Origin: an uncultured Clostridia bacterium
GTDB lineage: Bacteria > Bacillota_A > Clostridia > Christensenellales > Aristaeellaceae
Assembly (NCBI GenBank): GCA_934645275.1
Contig: CAKUDW010000037.1
Coordinates: 1-11,858 of the forward strand
Length of the DNA: 11,858 bases
Direction of reading: 5' to 3'
Positions 7,292 through 11,858 of this stretch are shown here, piece after piece. Both the position numbers and the translations under genes were made by a program. The notes beneath the pieces are model-generated. The model did no database searches and was not told the origin of the DNA. It worked only from the letters and a program-made list of their open reading frames with translations. Every line of letters starts with the position of its first letter. Position 1 is the first letter of the stretch.

Positions 7292-7319
7292 ATTTTACGG
7301 TAGCAAAAAAGTGTGTCAA
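7292..7319 (-). promoter_or_regulatory. Probable SigA-type promoter of the response regulator gene
   Basis: On the minus strand a perfect TTGACA (7319-7314) is followed after 16 nt by TAAAAT (7297-7292). It would give a short leader ending at the GGGAGGTGAT Shine-Dalgarno site. A TATAAT sequence further upstream on the same strand, near 7330-7340, is an alternative -10. Confidence 0.5.
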
Positions 7320-7483
7320 ATCTGTGTCGAATTATTATACAGGCTTTCAACACTCGCGTATTTTCGGCTTTTTCGGGGCAAATTAAACATGTCTGGCAGT
7401 TCTGCGAAAAATTGGCGCGCAAATGATGGAGCGACTGCGCGCAGAATAGATAGCGCCAAAATCCTGAATGACGGAGCGAGAAT

Positions 7484-7942
7484 ATGCGCAAATTGCGAAA
7501 TCTGATTGGGCTGCCCGTCATCGTGAACCGGCAAAAGATCGGCCGCTTGGTACAGGCGGAGCTTTCCGGTGATCTCGAGCAGCTCAAGGGCGTATGGGTA
7601 GACTGCGGGCTGCGCGGCACGCGCTACATTTCATCTGAACGGCTGAAACTGATCGGTGAAATGGCCGTCATCGCAGATGACCGCGGCAAGCGGCGGCGCT
7701 GCGGCAACGCTTTTCCCTGTTACCGCGCCATATCGGCCTGCGGGCAGCGGCTCGGTGCCATTGTCGGCGCGCAGATTGACGAGCTGAGCTTCATGGTAAC
7801 TTCTCTGGAGCTCACCCGCGGCTTCTGGGACGACCTGCTTACTGGCCGGGAATGCGTCACGAAATACGCAATGAACGATTGTCTGACCGAAGTCATTGTG
7901 TTGGATGCGGCGGATCAATGCGAAAAGGAGGACGAATCATGA
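7484..7942 (+). CDS. PRC-barrel domain protein
   Basis: This 152-residue protein contains two PRC-barrel-like units. The first, about residues 1-65, has the pattern LIGLPVIVNRQKIGRLVQA followed by GVWVDCGLRGTRYIS. The second, about 78-142, has GQRLGAIVGAQIDE and ends with a beta segment before residue 142. PRC barrels are small beta domains that bind RNA, proteins or photosystem subunits; in Bacillota many such proteins are unassigned. It has seven cysteines but no regular metal motif, and no signal peptide or membrane segment. The Shine-Dalgarno GGAG stands 7 nt before the ATG. Its TGA overlaps the next ATG as ATGA, so it is probably coupled to the small membrane protein. It is divergent from the response regulator gene. 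I see only weak plus-strand promoter matches upstream. Confidence 0.8.
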   Translation: MRKLRNLIGLPVIVNRQKIGRLVQAELSGDLEQLKGVWVDCGLRGTRYISSERLKLIGEMAVIADDRGKRRRCGNAFPCYRAISACGQRLGAIVGAQIDELSFMVTSLELTRGFWDDLLTGRECVTKYAMNDCLTEVIVLDAADQCEKEDES

Positions 7943-8109
7943 AGGGCGGTAAAATGCGCGGCGTGATGACCGGCATGCTGATCGGCGGCATGGCGGCGAC
8001 GATGTTCGGCGTCATCAACTGGCAGACTGAACGCAAATGGAACCAGCAGCTGCGCCGTGGCGGCAGATGGCTGTCTGAAAAGACGGACGAGCTGACCGGC
8101 AAGCGCTAA
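7939..8109 (+). CDS. Small single-pass membrane protein (56 residues)
   Basis: This short gene begins at the ATG overlapping the PRC-barrel stop codon, with a strong AAGGAGG site 7-8 nt upstream. The product has a basic start (MKGGKMRG), one glycine-rich hydrophobic segment at about residues 9-27 (GMLIGGMAATMFGVINW) and a basic amphipathic tail of about 28 residues. It resembles the short YtxH-like anchored proteins of Bacillota in layout, but I cannot assign it to a family. The coupling suggests it works with the PRC-barrel protein, possibly placing it at the membrane; this is inference. The same frame is open upstream to 7852, but that part lies inside the PRC-barrel gene. Confidence 0.75.
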   Translation: MKGGKMRGVMTGMLIGGMAATMFGVINWQTERKWNQQLRRGGRWLSEKTDELTGKR

Positions 8110-8115
8110 AAGCGC

Positions 8116-8141
8116 GGCCTGCGGTACAAGCGCCGCAGGCC
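8116..8141. terminator. 9-bp GC-rich hairpin after the small membrane protein gene
   Basis: GGCCTGCGG (8116-8124) pairs perfectly with CCGCAGGCC (8133-8141) around an 8-nt loop, 6 nt after the stop codon at 8109. It is followed by AAATCCC, not a U-run, so termination may be partial and the permease gene may still be read from upstream. Confidence 0.5.
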
Positions 8142-8196
8142 AAATCCCATTATATGGATAACACTATATAGGTGTAAGAAGGAAGTGATGGACAGC

Positions 8197-9234
8197 ATGG
8201 AAGAGCGGACAGGAGAAATCTGGCGAAAGGGACTGAAAATCGGAGTGGTATTCGCATGTGCCGCACTTCTGGCGGTCTGCTTCTGGCCGTTGGTGCGCGA
8301 TGCGCTTGGCATATTCTTTGGCGCCTGTATGCTCGCCTTCCTACTTCTGCCGCTTGCAAAGCTGTTTGAAAAAAAGCTGCCGCGCGCAACGGCCTCCGTG
8401 CTCGCGCTGGCGTTGTCTGCACTCGTTCTGGCGGCATGCCTGGTATTTCTCACGCCAGTGGTCTTGAAACAGACCCGCGACGCAGCCGCGCTGTTACCAA
8501 ATGCGCTTGAAAAACTGAAGATTCTCGCAGATAGCGCGCAGCGGGGCCTGGCTGCCCAGCTGCCGGGGCTCACATTGCCAGAAATTGACCTTGCGGGCAA
8601 GCAGCAGGAACTGGCAGGCTTCGCAAAATCGGCGGCCACAGCCGTGAGCAGCTTTGCCTCCGCGGCTTATCGCTTCGCGCTTGCCGCCGCGCTGAGCTGC
8701 TTTTTCATGGCGGATCGCGATCGAATGCTGCTTCGACTGGAGCTGGCAATTCCCTGCGCGTGGCGCAAAAACGCCGTGCGCGCAGGGAATGAAATTCTGC
8801 GCGAGCTGCGCCTGTACCTTAAGGGACAGGCGACCATTGCGCTGGCCGTGGGCGCACTGGCCACGGTCGGACTGCTGATTATTGGCGTTTCGGGTGCGCC
8901 GCTGCTGGGACTGATCGTGGGCATATTCAACGTAATTCCCTATCTTGGACCAATCATCGGCGGTATTCCCGCCGTCATCATTGCGCTGAGCCACAGCTGG
9001 CAGTTGGCGCTGCTGACGGTGGCCGTTCTGTTTCTGGTGCAGCAGATCGATGGGTTGGTCATTTCGCCGCGCGTAATGGGCAACATCACCGGTTTTTCCC
9101 CGGCCACAGTGCTAATCACGCTGTTTCTGGCTGCTCAGGCCGGCGGCATGTGGGGCATGCTGCTAGCGCTGCCCGCAATGATGGCGATGCGAACGCTATA
9201 TAGAGTTTTTGTTCAACGCAAAGAAAAAGATTGA
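8197..9234 (+). CDS. AI-2E/PerM family membrane permease
   Basis: This is a polytopic membrane protein of 345 residues, close to the family's usual 340-370. Hydrophobic helices are visible at about residues 13-30, 35-53, 66-90, 155-170, 211-232, 235-263, 268-283 and 303-335. A soluble helical insert lies at about 92-150. Family signatures are [16 protein letters not shown] (244-259) and [11 protein letters not shown] (285-295). Members have been linked to export of AI-2 or to ion/proton exchange, so the substrate should be left open. The ATG at 8197 is chosen because AAGGAAGTGAT, close to the ideal ribosome-binding sequence, ends 7 nt before it. The in-frame GTG at 8185 and ATG at 8188 lie inside that sequence. 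Homologues often precede alaS-ireB-ruvX in Bacillota. Confidence 0.9.
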   Translation: MEERTGEIWRKGLKIGVVFACAALLAVCFWPLVRDALGIFFGACMLAFLLLPLAKLFEKKLPRATASVLALALSALVLAACLVFLTPVVLKQTRDAAALLPNALEKLKILADSAQRGLAAQLPGLTLPEIDLAGKQQELAGFAKSAATAVSSFASAAYRFALAAALSCFFMADRDRMLLRLELAIPCAWRKNAVRAGNEILRELRLYLKGQATIALAVGALATVGLLIIGVSGAPLLGLIVGIFNVIPYLGPIIGGIPAVIIALSHSWQLALLTVAVLFLVQQIDGLVISPRVMGNITGFSPATVLITLFLAAQAGGMWGMLLALPAMMAMRTLYRVFVQRKEKD

Positions 9235-9259
9235 ATTTCAATGGGAGATATGCTATAAT
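9231..9259 (+). promoter_or_regulatory. SigA-type promoter of the ireB operon
   Basis: TTGAAT (9231-9236) and a perfect TATAAT (9254-9259) are separated by 17 nt, with TG at 9251-9252 giving an extended -10. The -35 box overlaps the permease stop codon. Transcription would start about 30 nt before the ireB ATG. Confidence 0.75.
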
Positions 9260-9296
9260 CAAGTTGTATGTGTGTTGCAGAGAAAGGCGGTGTACC

Positions 9297-9563
9297 ATGA
9301 ACAACAGACTGGGCGAAACGCAAAATTTCAGGCTGCCCACAAATACACCCGAGTCCGCCGCTGAAATTATCGAATATGTATATCAGGCGCTGAAGGCGAA
9401 GGGGCATGATCCCATTCTGCAGCTCGTGGGCTACATTATCTCCGGCGATCCGACCTACATAACCAGCTACAACAACGCCCGTTCGCTGATTCGCAGGCTC
9501 GAGCGCGATGAGTTGCTGGAGGAGTTTGTGCGCTTCTATGTGGTGGAGCACGACAAAAAGTAA
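9297..9563 (+). CDS. ireB: IreB family regulatory phosphoprotein (UPF0297)
   Basis: This 88-residue protein matches the IreB/YrzL family in length and pattern. The core is [20 protein letters not shown], then [20 protein letters not shown] and [19 protein letters not shown]. In Enterococcus faecalis, IreB is phosphorylated on N-terminal threonines by the Ser/Thr kinase IreK and affects cephalosporin resistance. Here T8 (GETQNF) is the best matching threonine; whether it is modified is inference. The ATG at 9297 follows AAAGGCGGTG at about 4 nt. Upstream in-frame codons to 9231 overlap the promoter. In Bacillota this gene usually lies between alaS and ruvX; here it follows the permease and is followed directly by an aldo/keto reductase. 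Confidence 0.93.
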   Translation: MNNRLGETQNFRLPTNTPESAAEIIEYVYQALKAKGHDPILQLVGYIISGDPTYITSYNNARSLIRRLERDELLEEFVRFYVVEHDKK

Positions 9564-10508
9564 ATGCAGAGCGTTGCTTTGGGTTCTTCCGGTTTGAGCG
9601 TCAGCAAATTATGCTTTGGTACGCTCACGCTGTCTCCCCTGCAAAAGAACATGACGCCTGAGCAGGGCGCTCGGTTGCTGGTGCATGCCTACGAACGGGG
9701 CGTGCGCTTTCTGGATACGGCGGATCTGTATGCCAACTATCCACACATTAAACTGGCGCTGAAGGCTGCGCCGGACTACGTAATCAGCACAAAGGCTTAC
9801 TGTTACGACCGTGAAACGGCTCAGGCCGCATTGGAACGTGCCTTCCGCGGGCTTGGGCGCGATTACATTGACCTCTTTATGTTGCACGAGCAGGAATCGC
9901 TGTATACCCTGCGCGGCCATGAAGAGGCGCTGCTGTTTTTGGAAGAAATGCGCCGTCGCGGTCATATCGGTGCGGTTGGCGTAAGCACGCATTACAGCGG
10001 CTGCGTACAGGCATCGCCGCGCTTTTCGCAGATACGCGTGATTCATCCGCTGATCAACATCGGCGGCATCGGCATTCAAGACGGCACGCGCACCGACATG
10101 GAAGCCGCCATTGCACACGCGCGTGAATTCGGCATCGGTATATTCGCCATGAAACCGCTGGGTGGTGGGCATCTGATTCAGCGCAGCGTAGAGGCCATGC
10201 GCTACGCCCTCACTTCCCCACTGATCGACAGCGTAGCTGTGGGTATGCAGTCGATCGAGGAAATCGACGCAAATGTCGCGCTCGTCGAAGGACTGGAAGG
10301 CGCGGAAGCGCAGATGCAGAAACTTCACGGCCAGCGCCGCCATGTGATGGTACACGATTACTGCGAGGGTTGCGGCCGCTGTGCCGCGCGCTGCGGGCAG
10401 GGCGCGATTTCCATCGTGAACGGTCGCGCGCAGGTGGACAGCGAAAAGTGCGTTTTCTGCGGCTACTGTGCGCGGGTGTGTCCTCAATTCTGCATCAAGG
10501 TGGTGTAA
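9564..10508 (+). CDS. Aldo/keto reductase with C-terminal two-cluster ferredoxin domain
   Basis: This 314-residue protein joins an NADPH-type (beta/alpha)8 aldo/keto reductase (about 1-255) to a ferredoxin tail (260-314). The catalytic tetrad is readable as D51, Y56 (DTADLY), K77 (STKAY) and H108 (LFMLHEQ). The tail holds two [4Fe-4S] motifs: C267, C270, C273, C277 and C296, C299, C302, C306. The first has Gln after its last Cys-Gly where Pro is usual. Such fusions are common in anaerobes and probably couple a carbonyl substrate to ferredoxin electrons; the substrate is unknown. The ATG follows the ireB TAA with no gap, and no Shine-Dalgarno site stands at normal distance (the nearest GGTGGAG is 15 nt away), so translation is probably coupled to ireB. 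It lies where ruvX would normally follow ireB. Confidence 0.92.
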   Translation: MQSVALGSSGLSVSKLCFGTLTLSPLQKNMTPEQGARLLVHAYERGVRFLDTADLYANYPHIKLALKAAPDYVISTKAYCYDRETAQAALERAFRGLGRDYIDLFMLHEQESLYTLRGHEEALLFLEEMRRRGHIGAVGVSTHYSGCVQASPRFSQIRVIHPLINIGGIGIQDGTRTDMEAAIAHAREFGIGIFAMKPLGGGHLIQRSVEAMRYALTSPLIDSVAVGMQSIEEIDANVALVEGLEGAEAQMQKLHGQRRHVMVHDYCEGCGRCAARCGQGAISIVNGRAQVDSEKCVFCGYCARVCPQFCIKVV

Positions 10509-10515
10509 GGTCAAA

Positions 10516-11289
10516 ATGCGCGTAATATGTCTGGACGTGGGCGAGCGGCGCATCGGCGTAGCGGTATCTGATCCGCTGGATCTAACCGCGCAGGGCGTGG
10601 AAACCATCTTCTGCAGCGGCCTGCAAAATGATGTCGCCCGCGTAGACGAACTGTGCCGCCAATATGAAACGAATCGCATTCTTTGCGGCCTGCCGCTGAA
10701 CATGAACGGCAGTGAAGGCTTTCAGGCTGCGCGCGTACGCAAAATGGCGGATACACTTCTTGAGCATGGTTATGAAGTACGCTTTCAGGATGAACGGCTG
10801 ACCACAAAACTGGCTACGGACGTGCTGCTACAGGCGGACGTGCGCCGTTCACGCCGCAAACAGGTCGTGGATAAGCTGGCGGCAACCTATATATTGCAAT
10901 CCTTTCTGGATTCGGGCGGCTGGAAGGAAGAAACCCGATCCAAAGATGGAATAAAAAAACTGTTTCAAAGCGAGGTTTGGCATATGAACGAAGAATTCAA
11001 CAATCAGGACATGGAAATGGACGCTGAGAACATCGTAGAACTGGTGGACGACGAGGGTAACGACGTGCGTTTTGAGCACCTGATGACGCTCGAACACAAC
11101 GGCGGCATCTACATTTGCCTCGCCCCTGCAGAGCCGATGGAGGACGTAGAAGACGACGAGCTGGTGATCATGCGCATCATTCAGGATGAGGACGGCAACG
11201 ATGTATACACCACCATTGAGTCCGAAGAGGAACTCAACGCCGTTTTCGAAAAGTATCTGGAAATTGCGGAAGCCGACGACGGGGAATAA
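10516..11289 (+). CDS. ruvX: RuvX (YqgF) Holliday junction resolvase-like protein, in frame with DUF1292
   Basis: Residues 1-138 are a full RuvX/YqgF protein, an RNase H-fold nuclease linked to Holliday junction resolution and pre-16S rRNA 5'-end maturation. Visible marks are LDVGERRIGVAVSD with D7, ILCGLPLNMNG (55-65), FQDERLTT with E93, and the final DKLAATYILQSFLD with D119, giving the acidic active-site residues. Normally the protein stops near 140-150. Here the frame passes through a linker (residues 140-156) and continues without a stop into a DUF1292 protein, for 257 residues in all. An A7 run at 10953-10959 lies in the linker. With one A fewer, RuvX would end after 156 residues at a TGA overlapping the DUF1292 ATG. 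The ATG at 10516 lies 7 nt after the reductase stop, with AGGTGGTG upstream. Confidence 0.88.
   Translation: MRVICLDVGERRIGVAVSDPLDLTAQGVETIFCSGLQNDVARVDELCRQYETNRILCGLPLNMNGSEGFQAARVRKMADTLLEHGYEVRFQDERLTTKLATDVLLQADVRRSRRKQVVDKLAATYILQSFLDSGGWKEETRSKDGIKKLFQSEVWHMNEEFNNQDMEMDAENIVELVDDEGNDVRFEHLMTLEHNGGIYICLAPAEPMEDVEDDELVIMRIIQDEDGNDVYTTIESEEELNAVFEKYLEIAEADDGE
10984..11289 (+). CDS. DUF1292 (YrzB family) protein, internal start within the RuvX frame
   Basis: From the ATG at 10984 the frame encodes a 101-residue acidic protein of the DUF1292/YrzB family. The core NIVELVDDEGNDVRFEHLMT (24-43 of this product), the GGIYICLAPAE strand and the DELVIMRIIQDEDGND block are typical. Its role is unknown. 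It follows ruvX in many Bacillota, usually as a separate gene. A GAGG site stands 8 nt before the ATG, so separate initiation is plausible even though the upstream RuvX frame is continuous with it. Either a true fusion, a sequence error in the upstream A7 run, or both products from one frame would fit. Confidence 0.75.
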   Translation: MNEEFNNQDMEMDAENIVELVDDEGNDVRFEHLMTLEHNGGIYICLAPAEPMEDVEDDELVIMRIIQDEDGNDVYTTIESEEELNAVFEKYLEIAEADDGE

Positions 11290-11290
11290 T

Positions 11291-11338
11291 ATGTCCAGTA
11301 CAGAGGAATTATCAACGCCTTTTTACAAGAGTCGTTGA
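11291..11338 (+). CDS. Possible 15-codon small frame after DUF1292
   Basis: An ATG lies 1 nt after the DUF1292 stop, with GGGGAA at workable spacing, and encodes MSSTEELSTPFYKSR before a TGA. I recognise no family. It could be the remaining 5' end of a lost downstream gene or a chance frame. Confidence 0.15.
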   Translation: MSSTEELSTPFYKSR

Positions 11339-11364
11339 CCCGCAAATTCTTGTCCTTTAAACAC

Positions 11365-11395
11365 ATGCCGCCGAAGCAGTTTGCTTCGGCGGCAT
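11365..11395. terminator. Perfect 14-bp hairpin between convergent ruvX-DUF1292 and ftsZ
   Basis: ATGCCGCCGAAGCA (11365-11378) pairs perfectly with TGCTTCGGCGGCAT (11382-11395) around a GTT loop. It lies between two genes that end towards each other and is probably a bidirectional terminator. No strong U-run follows on either strand; the minus strand continues GUGUUUAAAGG. Confidence 0.7.
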
Positions 11396-11406
11396 ATTCA
11401 TGCAAG

Positions 11407-11858
11407 TCACTTATTATTTTCGCCCTTGCGCTTCATAAAGCTGGGCACATCTGGCGTAAAGCCGCGACGGGCCTGCGTGCGAGACTCGGGGGAATCGTCG
11501 GAATAGACGCGGCTGCGGCGCGGACGGGGTTCGCCGTCGCTCGCTGCGGCGTTGTATTCCTTATCCGGCTCCTCGTAACGGCGCTCGCGGTTGGCAGGAC
11601 GCTGCTTGCGCTCGAAGATCGGAGAAACCTCCGCATCCTCAAAGCTGCGGGCCGGACGCTCGCGGCGAGGCTCCGCCTCTTCCTCACTGTCGAGGAAAGA
11701 GGAAGCAGGCTTCTTTTTCTCCGCTGCGAAGGGCGTCTTTTCAAAGCCGGTAGCGATGACCGTAATCTTTACCTCATCCTTCATGTTCTCATCAATGCCC
11801 GCGCCAAAGATAATGTTGGCCTCTTCATCGGCCGCAGCGGTAATGAGCTGCGCTGCTT
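11407..11858 (-). CDS. ftsZ: Cell division protein FtsZ, C-terminal part (partial)
   Basis: The visible 149 codons are the end of FtsZ, the tubulin-like GTPase that forms the division ring. The edge begins in the C-terminal tubulin-like domain with [38 protein letters not shown], a very characteristic block. It is followed by a variable, charged linker of about 90 residues rich in Glu, Arg and Pro, and then by the conserved tail peptide [11 protein letters not shown], which in FtsZ binds partners such as FtsA, SepF and ZapD. It ends GENNK before the TGA at 11407. The GTP-binding N-terminal domain lies outside the window. The gene converges on the ruvX-DUF1292 block across a strong hairpin. 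Confidence 0.95.
   Translation of the reverse strand, partial: AAQLITAAADEEANIIFGAGIDENMKDEVKITVIATGFEKTPFAAEKKKPASSFLDSEEEAEPRRERPARSFEDAEVSPIFERKQRPANRERRYEEPDKEYNAAASDGEPRPRRSRVYSDDSPESRTQARRGFTPDVPSFMKRKGENNK

Noticed and set aside
7424..7450. Eight-codon leader peptide before the PRC-barrel gene
   Set aside because: It is too short to support as a gene, with no good ribosome-binding site or regulatory codon run.
6663..7505. Plus-strand open frame of 280 codons opposite the response regulator
   Set aside because: The response regulator is certain from its phosphorylation residues and winged helix; this frame is rich in His, Gln and Phe and has no pattern.
10468..10515. N-terminal extension of RuvX
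   Set aside because: It overlaps the ferredoxin codons of the reductase; RuvX homologues start just before the LDxGxxRIG motif, which fits 10516.
9609..10703. Minus-strand open frame of 364 codons opposite the reductase and ruvX
   Set aside because: It crosses two well-supported plus-strand genes and their boundary and shows no domain or convincing ribosome-binding site.

Overview
The window looks like chromosomal DNA from an anaerobic member of the Bacillota, probably class Clostridia, with fairly high GC. The main evidence is the ireB / ruvX / DUF1292 gene group, an ftsZ tail with a Gram-positive style C-terminal peptide, Shine-Dalgarno sites of the AGGAGG type, SigA-like promoters and a ferredoxin-linked aldo/keto reductase. 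I cannot fix the genus. I saw no phage, insertion sequence, CRISPR array, tRNA or rRNA.

Left region (1-4607, minus strand). A single apparent operon is read leftward from a good SigA-type promoter at 4579-4607. Its order is a class I methyltransferase, the redox chaperone Hsp33 (hslO), a TPR protein, a HEAT-like helical repeat protein, and a zinc-ribbon protein that runs off the left edge. Start and stop codons overlap or nearly touch (4 nt for hslO/TPR, 14 nt for TPR/HEAT), so translation is probably coupled. The last three genes have no function I can name.

Middle region (4608-7271). A single HAD phosphatase of the phosphoglycolate phosphatase type is read rightward. It converges on a D-lyxose/D-mannose isomerase read leftward, with a strong hairpin between them. 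The isomerase has its own SigA promoter, a 10-bp palindrome at the expected transcription start, and a leader of about 170 nt. Upstream lies an OmpR/PhoB-type response regulator, also read leftward, with no histidine kinase beside it.

Right region (7272-11289, plus strand). A PRC-barrel protein and a tiny membrane protein are translationally coupled. They are followed by an AI-2E/PerM family permease, then IreB, an aldo/keto reductase with a two-cluster ferredoxin tail, RuvX and a DUF1292 protein. This resembles the conserved Bacillota block permease-alaS-ireB-ruvX-yrzB, but alaS is absent and the reductase sits between ireB and ruvX. RuvX and DUF1292 are one continuous reading frame. Loss of one base in an A7 run would separate them into two genes with an ATGA overlap.

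Right edge (11290-11858). A perfect 14-bp hairpin separates this block from the C-terminal part of ftsZ on the minus strand. The three strongest intergenic hairpins all lack a U-run.
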